From positions 930,001-994,000 of the forward strand of contig NZ_JAFMZM010000001.1 in assembly GCF_024436375.1 (NCBI RefSeq): a DNA stretch of 64,000 nt, given 5' to 3'. The notes under the pieces are model-generated. The model saw nothing but the letters and a program-made list of their open reading frames with translations, was not told the origin of the DNA and searched no databases. Within the stretch, counting starts at the first letter, position 1, and each line of letters begins with the position of its first letter. The position numbers and the translations under genes are program-made. The stretch comes from Nocardioides astragali. GTDB lineage: Bacteria; Actinomycetota; Actinomycetes; Propionibacteriales; Nocardioidaceae. Shown one piece after another: positions 1 through 9,139 of the stretch.

Positions 1-41
1 GTGTTCGATTGTAGGCTTTGGCACCGACAACGGGCGTCCGC

Positions 42-731
42 TCAATCGATGGCTGTGGACAGAGTTTCCGCCTCCGATGTCGCCGCTTCGGGCCCCCGGG
101 GGCGGCCGGCGAACACGGCGTCCCCCACCAGGCAGAGCCCGCTGGCGATCGTGAGCACGCCGGAGACGGCCTCCCACCACGGCCGGGCGTCGAACGACCC
201 GAGCGCATAGGAGAAGGCGGCGACGAAAGGCGTGGCAAGGACCAGGAGGACCGCCGCGGCGATCGCCCAGCCACGGGCGGCGGTCGTCCAGCGCACCAGC
301 AGGATCGGGGGAACGAGAAGCCACACGTACAGGGCCAGGTCGAAGCCGGACACCTCGACGACGCTGCCCGCGACACCGCTGCGGAGCGTGACGATGCCCA
401 CCGCCAGCGTGGCCGCGACAGCGCCCACCTGAGCGACTGCGGAGAGCGGCCCCGGTCGGCGCCGGGTGAGGGCCCACGGCAACAGCGCGAAGGCGAGTGC
501 TTGGACGATCAGGGACCACCCGGCCAGCTGGGCGGCATCGCCGACGGGCTCCCATGGGGCCATGGGCGGCAGGAAGTCGTAGAGGTGGTCCTGGCGGGTG
601 GTGCAGAGCGCACCCTCGTGCTCGCCCCACGCGCACGCGCCGGCCCAGCGCTGCCAGGACGCGGCGTACATCAACGCCCCGGACCCAGCCAGCATCACGG
701 CCACCCCGACCCTCAGAACCCTCGACGCCAT
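42..731 (-). CDS. Integral membrane protein, unknown function
   Basis: A 229-residue protein with five or six hydrophobic segments. The first is residues 5-22, directly after the start; the others lie near 66-85, 100-117, 130-150, 155-178 and 192-210, joined by short polar loops. The stretch between the first two segments contains two Cys and several Trp and probably faces outward. I recognise no family. The start chosen is the ATG just before the hydrophobic helix; the open frame runs further upstream but over the region shared with the divergent HIT gene. It ends in a short charged tail rich in Glu and Ala. Role unknown. Confidence 0.6.
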   Translation of the reverse strand: MASRVLRVGVAVMLAGSGALMYAASWQRWAGACAWGEHEGALCTTRQDHLYDFLPPMAPWEPVGDAAQLAGWSLIVQALAFALLPWALTRRRPGPLSAVAQVGAVAATLAVGIVTLRSGVAGSVVEVSGFDLALYVWLLVPPILLVRWTTAARGWAIAAAVLLVLATPFVAAFSYALGSFDARPWWEAVSGVLTIASGLCLVGDAVFAGRPRGPEAATSEAETLSTAID

Positions 732-866
732 GTGCCCCCTCAGGCTCGCCGTGTGTGAGCTGCCATCATGCTCCCTTCGACGCTCCGGGAGACCCGTTCC
801 TCCGACGGGCTCATCAAGGGCTCGGCAAACCGCCGTCGTGCGGCCTGATTGGGCAGACTGACGCCC

Positions 867-1295
867 ATGGCCGACTGCGTCTTCTGCCGGATCGTCTCCG
901 GCGACCTGCCCGGGCACACGGTCCTCGAGACCGACGACCTCGTCGCGTTCCTCGACGCCCGGCCGGTGTTCAAGGGCCACGTCCTGCTCGTCCCGCGCAC
1001 CCACATCGAGACGTTGCCCGACCTGCCCGCCGAGCTGCGCGACGGCTTCCTCGCCGCCGCCCAGCGGCTCGCGACCGCCGCCAAGGAGGGCCTCGGCGCC
1101 CAGGGCTCGTTCGTCGCGGTCAACAACACCGTCAGCCAGTCGGTGCCGCACCTGCACCTCCACGTCGTGCCGCGCACCAAGGGCGACGGCCTGCGCGGCT
1201 TCTTCTGGCCCCGCACCAAGTACGCCGGCGGCGAGGCGGAGTCGTACGCCGCACGGCTGCGCGCCGTGCTCGGGCCGGACGAGGAGGTCGGGTGA
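867..1295 (+). CDS. HIT family nucleotide hydrolase/transferase
   Basis: A 142-residue histidine-triad protein. The family hydrolyses or transfers nucleoside monophosphates from dinucleoside polyphosphates or AMP conjugates in the cytosol. The triad HLHLHVVPR is at residues 95-103 (H95, H97, H99), and the N-terminus has the family opening CVFCRIVSGDLP with a Cys-x-x-Cys. The length is normal. An upstream in-frame ATG would add six residues, but the family N-terminus begins at MADCVFC. The gene is divergent from the membrane protein on the left and convergent with the PAP2 gene, so it is probably transcribed alone. The exact substrate cannot be told from sequence. Confidence 0.92.
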   Translation: MADCVFCRIVSGDLPGHTVLETDDLVAFLDARPVFKGHVLLVPRTHIETLPDLPAELRDGFLAAAQRLATAAKEGLGAQGSFVAVNNTVSQSVPHLHLHVVPRTKGDGLRGFFWPRTKYAGGEAESYAARLRAVLGPDEEVG

Positions 1296-1299
1296 GCCG

Positions 1300-2370
1300 T
1301 CAGCCGCGGCGGCCGGGGACCGCCTCGACCTCGGAGTAGGCCGAGACGTCGAGGACGGCGCGGAAGGTCCACGGCTCGGGCCGTCGCCGCAAGGGGTTGC
1401 CGGTGGCCCGTGCCGCCAGCACGAACGCCGCCGCGCCGACCCCGATCCCGCCGATCACGTCCACGAAGAAGTGCCAGCCCAGGTAGATCGTCGCCACGAT
1501 CGTGAGCACGAGGAAGGTCCACGCCGCGATCCGGACGAGGGAGGGGAGCCGCATCTGCTCCGCCATGAGGCAGATGGTGACCATGACCGCCACGTGCAGG
1601 GACGCGAAGGCCGCGATCGTCTGCACCGAGCCGGTGTCCCAGGGGCCGGCGAGCACCTCGATCCGGTCCTCGAGCAACATCTGGTGGACCGAGGTGTTGG
1701 GGGTGTGCGCCAGGGACTCGAACCACTCGGGCGTGGAGTAGATGGGTCCGAGGGACGGCACGGCGTAGTAGAGGACCACGCCCAGGCACCAGTCGATCGA
1801 GATCGCCGTGACGTACCACGCACCGGCGGTCGATCGGCGCGTCCACACGAGCGCGATCGCCAGGCTGGCGGGGACCAGGCCGATCCAGACGAGGTAGACC
1901 CCCGCCATCACCCAGTTGGCCCAGGTGGTGCCGAGCATCTCGTGGAGGGCGACGGCAGGATTGTTCCCGAGCCACAGCAGGCGGTCGAGGCTGGCGAGCT
2001 TGGGGTCCGCGATCCGGTCGGTGACGAAGGGCACATAGCTCTTGAGGTTGCGGAACGCGACGTAGGCGACGTACCAGGTGACCAGCCCGCTGAGCGTGAA
2101 CCAGATCTGGTCACGGTTCCAGCGCTCGAGGAGCACCGCGCGGAGGGCGGCGCCCGCGGCAGCACCCCCGCGACGTACGAGCAGGACCCAGCGGGCGACG
2201 ACGTCCAGCGCGACGGCCGAGGCCACGATCACCGGCAGTCGGAACCAGGTGGGCATGGACGCGCCGTCGGGGTCGCGCAGGGGCAGCTCAAAGGTCCACG
2301 CGACCAGCGTGGCCATCGCTGCCATCACGGCCGCCACCGCAGCAGCGGCCCGGAACTCCCCCCGACGCAC
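1300..2370 (-). CDS. PAP2-superfamily membrane protein (Aur1/Ipt1-like)
   Basis: A 356-residue polytopic membrane protein with about six to eight helices. Late helices carry PAP2-type catalytic signatures: SLHVAVMV near residue 255 and GWHFFVDVIGG near residue 300, which supply His residues of the phosphatase or phosphotransferase centre. The arrangement resembles the inositol phosphotransferase (Aur1/Ipt1) branch, which transfers head groups or dephosphorylates lipid phosphates at the membrane. It converges with the HIT gene (4-base gap) and has its own promoter region before fabG. Which lipid it uses is not visible. The C-terminal 40 residues are a soluble Arg-rich tail. Confidence 0.75.
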   Translation of the reverse strand: MRRGEFRAAAAVAAVMAAMATLVAWTFELPLRDPDGASMPTWFRLPVIVASAVALDVVARWVLLVRRGGAAAGAALRAVLLERWNRDQIWFTLSGLVTWYVAYVAFRNLKSYVPFVTDRIADPKLASLDRLLWLGNNPAVALHEMLGTTWANWVMAGVYLVWIGLVPASLAIALVWTRRSTAGAWYVTAISIDWCLGVVLYYAVPSLGPIYSTPEWFESLAHTPNTSVHQMLLEDRIEVLAGPWDTGSVQTIAAFASLHVAVMVTICLMAEQMRLPSLVRIAAWTFLVLTIVATIYLGWHFFVDVIGGIGVGAAAFVLAARATGNPLRRRPEPWTFRAVLDVSAYSEVEAVPGRRG

Positions 2371-2496
2371 GGGCCTAGAGTAACCAGTCGCGCCGGGGTG
2401 GACCGGACCAGTCGATCCCCGTGTCGCGCCGGAGCCCTGGATCGGTAGCCTCGGTGCCCCCTTCGATCTCTCTCTCAGATCTCTCTAGGAGTCCCC

Positions 2497-3264
2497 ATGG
2501 GTCGGTTCGACCGACGTGTCGCCGTCATCACCGGAGCAGCGCGAGGCATCGGCTTCGGCATCGCGCAGCGCTTTGCCAGTGAGGGGGCGTCGATCGCGAT
2601 CCTCGACCTCGACGAGACCGCCGCCCAGGACGCCGCCGATCGGCTGCAGCCCGTCGACGGGGCACGGGCGATCGGCGTCGGCTGCGACGTCGTCGACTCG
2701 GCCGCGGCGGAGGCCGCGGTGCAGCGTGTGGTCGACGAGCTGGGCGGGATCCACATCCTCGTCAACAACGCCGGCGTCACCCGGGACAACCTGCTCTTCA
2801 AGATGACCGAGGAGGACTGGGACCTGGTCATGGGCGTGCACCTCAAGGGCGCCTTCAACATGACCAAGGCGGCGCAGTCGCGGTTCGTGGAGCAGAAGTA
2901 CGGCAAGATCCTCAACCTCTCCAGCGTCTCGGCGCTGGGCAACCGGGGGCAGGCGAACTACTCCGCGGCCAAGATGGGCGTCCAGGGCCTCACCCGCACG
3001 CTCGGCATCGAGCTCGGCCCCTTCGGCATCACCGCCAACGCGATCGCTCCCGGCTTCATCGCCACCGAGATGACCGACGCCACTGCGCGGCGCCTCAAGA
3101 TGGAGCCCGAGGAGCTGCAGCGGGTCAACGCCGAGGCGACCCCCGTACGTCGCGTCGGCCAGCCCGAGGACATCGCGGCCGCGGCAGCGTTCCTGTGCAG
3201 CGACGAGGCGTCCTTCATCACTGGCCAGACGTTGTACGTCGACGGCGGCCGCAAGCTCGGCTGA
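2497..3264 (+). CDS. fabG: 3-oxoacyl-ACP reductase-like SDR
   Basis: A 255-residue classical short-chain dehydrogenase/reductase. The nucleotide motif TGAARGIG is at residues 12-19, NNAG at 90-93, the catalytic Ser near 143 and the YxxxK pair at Y155/K159. The C-terminus, with SFITGQTLYVDGG, is typical of FabG. FabG reduces 3-oxoacyl-ACP with NADPH in fatty acid synthesis, but actinobacteria carry many FabG-like paralogues and this one stands alone, so the true substrate is uncertain. The start is the ATG after the pyrimidine-rich tract at 2465-2490; no strong ribosome site is visible, so it may be nearly leaderless. Confidence 0.85.
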   Translation: MGRFDRRVAVITGAARGIGFGIAQRFASEGASIAILDLDETAAQDAADRLQPVDGARAIGVGCDVVDSAAAEAAVQRVVDELGGIHILVNNAGVTRDNLLFKMTEEDWDLVMGVHLKGAFNMTKAAQSRFVEQKYGKILNLSSVSALGNRGQANYSAAKMGVQGLTRTLGIELGPFGITANAIAPGFIATEMTDATARRLKMEPEELQRVNAEATPVRRVGQPEDIAAAAAFLCSDEASFITGQTLYVDGGRKLG

Positions 3265-3391
3265 GGATGGGTGACAGGCTCGGATTGGTAGGCAGTTCCT
3301 GCTGATCTACCCTGTGGCGCGCCTTCCCTGATCGGGAAGTGCGCGCCCCCACACTGCAAGGCAGAAAACCCCCGCTCGATCGGAGCCCCCC

Positions 3392-4411
3392 GTGCGTCAC
3401 CGTCTTCACCCCTCCACGTCCAAGGCCGTCGTCGCCACGTTCGTCGCGGCCTCGCTGCTCCTCGCCGGTTGCGGGGGTGGAGACGACGAAGAGACGCCTG
3501 ACGCCGCCCCGTCCGAGCCGACCTCGTCGGAGACCAGCGAGCCCCCGGAGCCGACGTACTGGCCGCTGACCGGCCTCGAGCGCAAGGGTGACGCCCCCGA
3601 GCACCCGGTGGTCGTCACCAAGGTCGACAACACCTCGTCCAGCGCTCCGCAGGTGGGTCTGGGCGCCGCGGACCTGGTCGTCGAGGAGCTCGTCGAGGGC
3701 GGCTACACCCGCCTCGCGGCGTTCTACTACTCCAAGGTCCCGGCCGCCATCGGCCCGGTCCGCTCGATGCGCGCCAGCGACATCGGCATCGTGCCGGCGG
3801 GTGCGACCGTGGTGACCAGCGGCGCGGCCCCGATCACGATCAACCGCATCAACGGTGCCGGCATCCCCTGGATCACCGAGGGAGCTGCGGGCGTCTATCG
3901 CGAGAACACGCGCTCGGCCCCCTACAACCTCTTCGCGCGCCTCGCCGACATCGCGAAGAGCCTCAAGGCCGAGAAGGAGCCGCCGCCCTACCTGCCCTGG
4001 GGCACCGAGGCCGACCTGCCCAAGGGCGTGAAGGCGCGCACCCTGACCGCCGACTTCGGCGCGCACGCGACCACCTGGCAGTTCCAGGGCGGTGGCTACG
4101 TCAACAGCAACTCCTACGCCGCCCAGGGCGACCAGTTCCCGGCCGACTCGGTACTGGTGCTGCGGGTCAAGGTCGGCGACGCCGGCTACAAGGACCCGGC
4201 CGGCTACGCCGTGCCCGAGACCAAGTTCGAGGGCAAGGGCGCCGCCGTGCTCTTCCACGGTGGCCGGGCCATCAAGGGCACCTGGACCAAGGACGGACTC
4301 AACGGGGCCATCGAGCTCTCGACCAAGGGCGGCGAGCTCACCGTGCCCGCCGGCCACGTGTGGGTGGAGCTCGTCCCGGCCGTCAACGGCAACCTCACCT
4401 TCGCCAAGTAG
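3392..4411 (+). CDS. DUF3048 (YerB-like) lipoprotein
   Basis: A 339-residue exported lipoprotein. A GTG start leads into a signal peptide ending in the lipobox LAGC, with the lipidated Cys at residue 27, followed by an acidic Ser/Thr/Pro/Glu-rich linker (about 30-57) that would space the domain from the membrane. The rest matches the DUF3048 layout: PLTGLE, VVVTKVDNT, the phrase GPVRSMRASD and a C-terminal half with AGHVWVELVP. The family is widespread in Firmicutes and actinobacteria, and its biochemical role is not established. It is a single gene, tail-to-tail with the TetR gene. Confidence 0.85.
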   Translation: MRHRLHPSTSKAVVATFVAASLLLAGCGGGDDEETPDAAPSEPTSSETSEPPEPTYWPLTGLERKGDAPEHPVVVTKVDNTSSSAPQVGLGAADLVVEELVEGGYTRLAAFYYSKVPAAIGPVRSMRASDIGIVPAGATVVTSGAAPITINRINGAGIPWITEGAAGVYRENTRSAPYNLFARLADIAKSLKAEKEPPPYLPWGTEADLPKGVKARTLTADFGAHATTWQFQGGGYVNSNSYAAQGDQFPADSVLVLRVKVGDAGYKDPAGYAVPETKFEGKGAAVLFHGGRAIKGTWTKDGLNGAIELSTKGGELTVPAGHVWVELVPAVNGNLTFAK

Positions 4412-4427
4412 CTGCGGGGAGTCGGGC

Positions 4428-5057
4428 TCAGGCCGGGTCCGGCACCTCGACGCCCGCCTCCAGCAGCTGCTGGAGACCGGCCATGATGAAGCCGATGGCC
4501 GCCTCGACCCGCGCGGCCGCGGCTGCCGGGTCCTCGTCGACCGCCACCGACCCTCCGGCCGCCGACAGGGCGCCGAAAAAGATGCGGGTGAAGGTGTCGA
4601 GCATGTCCTCGTCGAGGTCCCAGCCGCCGGTGGTGAGCACCGAGCGCACGATCTCGCCGACGATCGCGTACGTCGACCGCTCCTCCTGCTCGCGGAACCG
4701 CTCGTGGCCGAGCACGGAGGGTCCGTCGGAGATGACGATCTGGCGGTAGGCCGGCTCCTGCACGGCGTCGAGGAAGGCGCGCAGGCCGGCCTGGGCCTTC
4801 TCCCAGGGGTCGCGGTGCCCGGCGGACGCCTCGACGATCCCGGCGGTGGCGCGCGACTCGACCCGCTCGAAGGCGGCCTCGAAGATCGCCTGCTTGCCGC
4901 TGAAGTGGTGGTAGAGCGCGCCCTTGGTGACGTCGGCGCCCGCGACGATCGCGTCGAGCGAGGTCGCGGTGTAGCCGTTCTCGGTGAAGAGCTGCTCCGC
5001 GACGTCGACGAGCGCCCCCTTGGTCGAGGCGGAGTAGCGGTGTCGCCGGGTCTTCAC
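4428..5057 (-). CDS. TetR/AcrR family transcriptional regulator
   Basis: A 209-residue repressor-type regulator. The N-terminal HTH (about residues 12-60) has the family pattern LFTENGYTATSLDAIV followed by GALYHHFSGKQAIF. The C-terminal helical domain differs between members and gives no ligand clue. It is divergent from the gene at 5180, and a near-palindrome at 5144-5164 lies between them, so it probably represses that gene and perhaps itself. Confidence 0.9.
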   Translation of the reverse strand: MKTRRHRYSASTKGALVDVAEQLFTENGYTATSLDAIVAGADVTKGALYHHFSGKQAIFEAAFERVESRATAGIVEASAGHRDPWEKAQAGLRAFLDAVQEPAYRQIVISDGPSVLGHERFREQEERSTYAIVGEIVRSVLTTGGWDLDEDMLDTFTRIFFGALSAAGGSVAVDEDPAAAAARVEAAIGFIMAGLQQLLEAGVEVPDPA

Positions 5058-5143
5058 TGGCCTCTCTCCATGGGGCGCAGCCTAGGTGACACGGCTCACG
5101 CGCGGCGCGTTTGGCTCGTCCACCCGCGCGGGGCATACTGAGA

Positions 5144-5164
5144 GTACGTACCGTCGGTATGTAC
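5144..5164. promoter_or_regulatory. Probable TetR operator
   Basis: Half-sites GTACGTACCG (5144-5153) and CGGTATGTAC (5155-5164) are inverted around one base with a single mismatch. The site sits just upstream of the ribosome site of the 5180 gene and a few bases after a -10-like CATACT (5134-5139), where a bound repressor would block transcription. Assignment to the neighbouring TetR protein is by position only. Confidence 0.65.
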
Positions 5165-5179
5165 CCGAAGGAGACCGCC

Positions 5180-5710
5180 ATGACCTGGACCTCCCACCAC
5201 CGGCGCGGAGACGTCCTCCGCGAGGTGATCCGTGCCGCTGATGAACGGCTCGACGGCCAGCTGCCCCGCGACGTGGAGGGCGTCGCCGACACCTTCGGCG
5301 ACGACCTCACCCTGCTGGGGGCGCTGACCCTGCGCTGGCACACGCGCCTGGCCGGCCACATCGAGCGCGAGCTGGCCGACCAGCCCCTCGACCTCGAGAA
5401 CGCCGTCGCCCTCGCCTGGCTGAAGGCCGCCGAGGACATGCCCGGCACCCGGGCCGTCATCGACCACCACGTCGCCCACCCGACCAGCCCCGAGATGGCA
5501 CGCGCCCTCTCCGTCGCGACGGAGAAGGAGCACGAGATGCTCGCCCTCATGGCCGGGCGCGCCAGCGCACCGGGAGCGGCCGCGGCCCGCGTCGGGCGCT
5601 CCATCGAGCTCGCGGCACGCGCGTCGTACGTCCCGGGCGGGCGCAGTCGCACGGCCACTGCGCAGTCCCCGTCGCTGGTGGCGCGGCTCCGGGCGGTCCT
5701 GGCCGCCTGA
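5180..5710 (+). CDS. Conserved hypothetical protein, TetR-controlled
   Basis: A 176-residue soluble, helix-rich protein with many Ala, Arg and Glu. I recognise no family. Residues 20-130 contain several His (RWHTRLAGHIE, DHHVAHPTS, KEHEMLAL) and acidic pairs that could suggest a metal-binding four-helix bundle, but this is speculation. The start was chosen because a good ribosome site (GAAGGAG, 5167-5173) precedes this ATG; an upstream GTG-type start would overlap the operator. A divergent TetR gene is its likely regulator. Confidence 0.65.
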   Translation: MTWTSHHRRGDVLREVIRAADERLDGQLPRDVEGVADTFGDDLTLLGALTLRWHTRLAGHIERELADQPLDLENAVALAWLKAAEDMPGTRAVIDHHVAHPTSPEMARALSVATEKEHEMLALMAGRASAPGAAAARVGRSIELAARASYVPGGRSRTATAQSPSLVARLRAVLAA

Positions 5711-5741
5711 ACGGGGGGTGTGAACCGGCCGGCGATCGGCC

Positions 5742-6308
5742 ATGATGGACGGCATGCAGCTGGCATCGGGGATGTTGCTGGTGGCGACGCCGGAACTGCA
5801 GGACCCCAACTTCGTCGACACGGTCGTGCTGCTGCTCGACGTCAACCACGACGGCGCCCTCGGCGTCGTGCTCAACCGGCCCACCCAGGTCCTGGTCGCC
5901 GACGTCCTGGAGCCGTGGCGCGACGTGGTGGCCGAGCCGGAGGTCCTCTTCCGCGGCGGCCCCGTCGGCACGGACGGCGCGCTCGCGGTGGCGGAGGTCC
6001 GCGACCCCCAGGACACGCCCGTCGGGTGGCGTCCCGTCGCCGGCCGCATCGGCATGGTCGACCTCGACACCCCCACCGAGCTCGTCAACGGCTCGCTGAC
6101 CGCGATGCGCGTGTTCGCCGGCTACGCCGGATGGGGTGCCGACCAGCTGGCGAGCGAGGTCGAGGAGGGCAGCTGGTACGTCGTCAGCGGGCAGGCCGGC
6201 GACGCGTTCCGCGGCGACACGAGCGGCCTGCGGCGCGACGTCATCCGACGGCAGCCCGGCATGCTGGCGTGGCACGTCAACCGGCCCGTCGATCCCGACA
6301 TGAACTGA
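5742..6308 (+). CDS. yqgE: YqgE/AlgH family protein (DUF179)
   Basis: A 188-residue soluble protein with the UPF0301 hallmarks: the opening LASGMLLVATPEL, NFVDTVVLL, GALGVVLNRPT and, towards the end, FAGYAGWGADQL. The family has a conserved fold but no agreed biochemical role; AlgH has been linked to alginate regulation in Pseudomonas. Three ATG codons (5742, 5745, 5754) could start it; conserved sequence begins after the third and no ribosome site separates them. The DUF3039 gene follows 23 bases downstream and may be co-transcribed. Confidence 0.88.
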   Translation: MMDGMQLASGMLLVATPELQDPNFVDTVVLLLDVNHDGALGVVLNRPTQVLVADVLEPWRDVVAEPEVLFRGGPVGTDGALAVAEVRDPQDTPVGWRPVAGRIGMVDLDTPTELVNGSLTAMRVFAGYAGWGADQLASEVEEGSWYVVSGQAGDAFRGDTSGLRRDVIRRQPGMLAWHVNRPVDPDMN

Positions 6309-6331
6309 CACGTCAACTAGGCTGGCCCATC

Positions 6332-6634
6332 ATGAGCACCATCGGATTCTCCCCGGGCAGCCAGACGATCGAAGACCGTCAGACCGTCCCGACCGACGAA
6401 GGTGACCACGAGCGGTTCTCCCACTACGTGCCCAAGGACAAGCTCACCGAGGCGATGGTCATGGGCACCCCCGTGATCGCCCTGTGCGGCAAGGTCTGGG
6501 TGCCGTCGCGGGCACCGGAGAAGTTCCCCGTGTGCCCGGAGTGCAAGGAGATCTGGGAGTCGATGAAGCCGGGCGACAAGCCTGGCGGCTCAGGCAGTGG
6601 TTCGGGCGGGGACGACTCGGGTCCCGAGGCGTGA
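6332..6634 (+). CDS. DUF3039 small zinc-ribbon-like protein
   Basis: A 100-residue actinobacterial protein. The middle holds a Cys in ALCGK and a CPEC pair about 20 residues later, consistent with zinc binding. The N-terminus is acidic (EGDHERFSHYVP) and the last 25 residues are a Gly/Ser/Asp-rich disordered tail. Its stop overlaps the GTG start of the helicase gene (GTGA), so the two are translationally coupled. DUF3039 next to this helicase is a repeated actinobacterial arrangement as I recall it, which suggests a functional link, nature unknown. Confidence 0.82.
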   Translation: MSTIGFSPGSQTIEDRQTVPTDEGDHERFSHYVPKDKLTEAMVMGTPVIALCGKVWVPSRAPEKFPVCPECKEIWESMKPGDKPGGSGSGSGGDDSGPEA

Positions 6635-8409
6635 CGGGGCGGCCTGACGCGCCGCTGCCTCCCGCGTGGCCCGACCGGGCCGCCTGGGGCACCGCGCCCT
6701 CCCTCCGTGCCTGGCAGCAGGCGGCGATGGACTCCTACCAGTCCCGCCAGCCCCGCGACTTCCTCACGGTCGCCACTCCCGGCGCCGGCAAGACCACCTT
6801 CGCCCTGACCGTCGCCGCAGACCTGCTCAGCCGGCGTGTGGTCGACCGGATCACTGTCGTGGCGCCCACCGAGCACCTCAAGACGCAGTGGGCCGAGGCG
6901 GCAGCTCGCGCCGGGATCCCGATCGACCCGGCCTACTCCGCCGGCAAGGGCCGGACCTCCGACGACTACGTCGGCATCGCGGTCACCTATGCCGGCGTCG
7001 CGGTCAACCCGCTCGCGATGCGGATCCGCACCGAGCGCTTCAAGACCCTGGTCATCCTCGACGAGATCCACCACGCCGGCGACGCGTTGTCGTGGGGTGA
7101 AGGCGTGCGCGAGGCGTTCGACCCGGCCACCCGTCGGCTCTCCCTGACCGGGACGCCGTTCCGCTCCGACATCAACCCGATCCCGTTCGTGACGTACGCG
7201 CCCGGGGACGACGGCATCCCCACGTCGGTCGCGGACTTCACCTACGGCTACGCCCACGCGCTCGCCGACCACGTCGTGCGCCCGGTGCTCTTCATGGCCT
7301 ACTCCGGTGAGATGCAGTGGCGCACCCGCGCCGGCGACGAGATCGTCGCCCGGCTGGGCGAGCCGCTCACCAAGGACATGCACGCCCACGCGCTGCGTAC
7401 GGCTCTCGACCCCCAGGGGTCGTGGATGCCGGCCGTGCTGGAGGCCGCCGACACGCGCCTGTCGGAGGTACGCCGCCACGTCCCGGACGCCGGCGGCATG
7501 GTCATCGCCAGCGACCAGGAGAGCGCCCGCGCCTACGCCGGGCTGCTGAAGAAGATCAGCGGAGAGTCGCCGACCGTGGTCCTGTCGGACGAGAAGGGTT
7601 CGTCGAAGAAGATCGCGACCTTCACCGAGTCGGACAAGCGCTGGCTGGTGGCCGTCCGGATGGTGTCCGAGGGCGTCGACGTCCCGCGGCTGGCCGTCGG
7701 GGTGTGGGCGACGACCACCTCGACCCCGCTGTTCTTCGCCCAGGCGGTGGGCCGCTTCGTACGCGCCCGCTCCCGCGGCGAGACCGCGTCGGTCTTCCTG
7801 CCGTCGGTGCCCCACCTGCTGGAGTTCGCCTCCGACATGGAGGCGCAGCGCGACCACGTGCTGGGCCGAAGGGTGCAGGACGAGGGCGACATCTTCGCGG
7901 CGGAGAACGACCTGCTCGCCGAGGCCAACGCGGGGGAGTCCGCCTCCGACGAGCTGGAGATGTCGTGGGAGGCGCTGGGCTCGACGGCGTCCTTCGACCA
8001 CGTCCTCTACGACGGCGCGCAGTTCGGCCACTCCGGCGAGGTCCTGTCGGGCTCCGAGGAGGAGATGGACTTCCTCGGCATCCCTGGCCTGCTCGAGCCC
8101 GACCAGGTCCGCGAGCTGCTGCACTCGCGGCAGAGCGAACGCGCCCGGAAGCAGAAGTCCGAGGGAGGGGGCGACCGGATGGTCGACTCCGTCGAGCAGC
8201 TCAGCACCCACCAGCAGCTCGGGGTCCTGCGCCGCGAGCTCAACGGCCTCGTCGCCGCCTGGCACCACCGCACCGGCCAGGCGCACGGCATCACCCACTC
8301 GGCCCTCCGGAAGGAGTGCGGGGGACCGCCGGCGGCCGTGGCCAACGCCGACCAGCTGCACGAGCGGATCAACCGGATCCGCGAGTGGGCTGTGCGCCAG
8401 ACGTCCTGA
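6631..8409 (+). CDS. DEAD/DEAH-box superfamily 2 helicase
   Basis: A 592-residue ATP-dependent helicase. Walker A GAGKTT is at residues 51-56, the DEIHH Walker B box at 144-148, motif III-like SLTGTPFRSD at 171-180 and motif VI QAVGRFVRAR near 371-380, so both RecA-like lobes are present. The layout resembles the UvrB/RecG/XPB-like branch used in DNA repair or as type III restriction-like motors, but no nuclease domain is attached. The final 150 residues are helical and probably form an accessory domain. The GTG start is set by the overlap with the DUF3039 stop. Confidence 0.88.
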   Translation: MTGRPDAPLPPAWPDRAAWGTAPSLRAWQQAAMDSYQSRQPRDFLTVATPGAGKTTFALTVAADLLSRRVVDRITVVAPTEHLKTQWAEAAARAGIPIDPAYSAGKGRTSDDYVGIAVTYAGVAVNPLAMRIRTERFKTLVILDEIHHAGDALSWGEGVREAFDPATRRLSLTGTPFRSDINPIPFVTYAPGDDGIPTSVADFTYGYAHALADHVVRPVLFMAYSGEMQWRTRAGDEIVARLGEPLTKDMHAHALRTALDPQGSWMPAVLEAADTRLSEVRRHVPDAGGMVIASDQESARAYAGLLKKISGESPTVVLSDEKGSSKKIATFTESDKRWLVAVRMVSEGVDVPRLAVGVWATTTSTPLFFAQAVGRFVRARSRGETASVFLPSVPHLLEFASDMEAQRDHVLGRRVQDEGDIFAAENDLLAEANAGESASDELEMSWEALGSTASFDHVLYDGAQFGHSGEVLSGSEEEMDFLGIPGLLEPDQVRELLHSRQSERARKQKSEGGGDRMVDSVEQLSTHQQLGVLRRELNGLVAAWHHRTGQAHGITHSALRKECGGPPAAVANADQLHERINRIREWAVRQTS

Positions 8410-8487
8410 ACCGCCGGCAGAGCACCCGGCTGAACACCCACCGGTCACGCAGGATCGCGACCACGAGTTGCTGCCATGCTTGGTCCC

Positions 8488-9123
8488 ATGGCTTCGGAGA
8501 CCTCGCAGACGCTCGACCGCGGGCTGCGCGTGCTGCGCGTGCTGGCGGAGAGCCCGGAGGGCCTCACCGTCACCGAGCTCTCCGGCCGCCTCCAGGTCAA
8601 CCGCACGGTGGTCTACCGACTGATCAGCACGCTCGAGCAGCACGGACTCATCCGCCGCGACGCGCGCTCACGCCTGTTCGTCGGGCTCGGCGTGCTCCAT
8701 CTCGCCAGCGCGGTCCAGCCGCTGCTGCGCGACCTGGCCGTGCCGGTGCTGCGCTCGCTCGCCGAGTCGGTCGGCTCGACCGCCCACCTCACGGTGGCCG
8801 ACGGTGACGAGGCGCTGGCCCTCGCCGTCGTGGAGCCCACGTGGACCGACTTCCACGTCGCCTACCGGGTCGGCGCGCGGCACCCGCTGTCGCAGGGGGC
8901 GGCCGGCAAGGCCATCGGCCTGCTCGACGGCACCGAGCCGGCGTACGCCGTGACGAGCGGCGAGCTGCAGAGTGGTGCCCGCGGTCTGGCCGCGCCGGTG
9001 CGAGGTGTCGACGGGCTGCGCGCCAGCGTGGGTGTGGTGACCCTGGACGGGGCGATCGACGAGGGCGTCGTGGCCCCGCAGGTGATCGCCGCCGCGCGCG
9101 AGGTCGCGGACCGGTTGCGGTGA
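8488..9123 (+). CDS. IclR family transcriptional regulator
   Basis: A 211-residue regulator. Residues 8-65 form the IclR winged helix (TLDRGLRVLRVLAE, GLTVTELSG, RTVVYRLISTL); the rest is the effector-binding GAF-like half, shorter than the 250-residue norm. It has no divergent partner or obvious operon, so the target is unknown. A second in-frame ATG at 8476 would add four residues. Confidence 0.87.
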   Translation: MASETSQTLDRGLRVLRVLAESPEGLTVTELSGRLQVNRTVVYRLISTLEQHGLIRRDARSRLFVGLGVLHLASAVQPLLRDLAVPVLRSLAESVGSTAHLTVADGDEALALAVVEPTWTDFHVAYRVGARHPLSQGAAGKAIGLLDGTEPAYAVTSGELQSGARGLAAPVRGVDGLRASVGVVTLDGAIDEGVVAPQVIAAAREVADRLR

Positions 9124-9139
9124 GGGGCCCCGGTGAGCG

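Noticed and set aside
6424..8643. A 739-residue minus-strand open frame
   Set aside because: It is antisense to the DUF3039 and helicase genes, which have full motif support. No motif or ribosome site.
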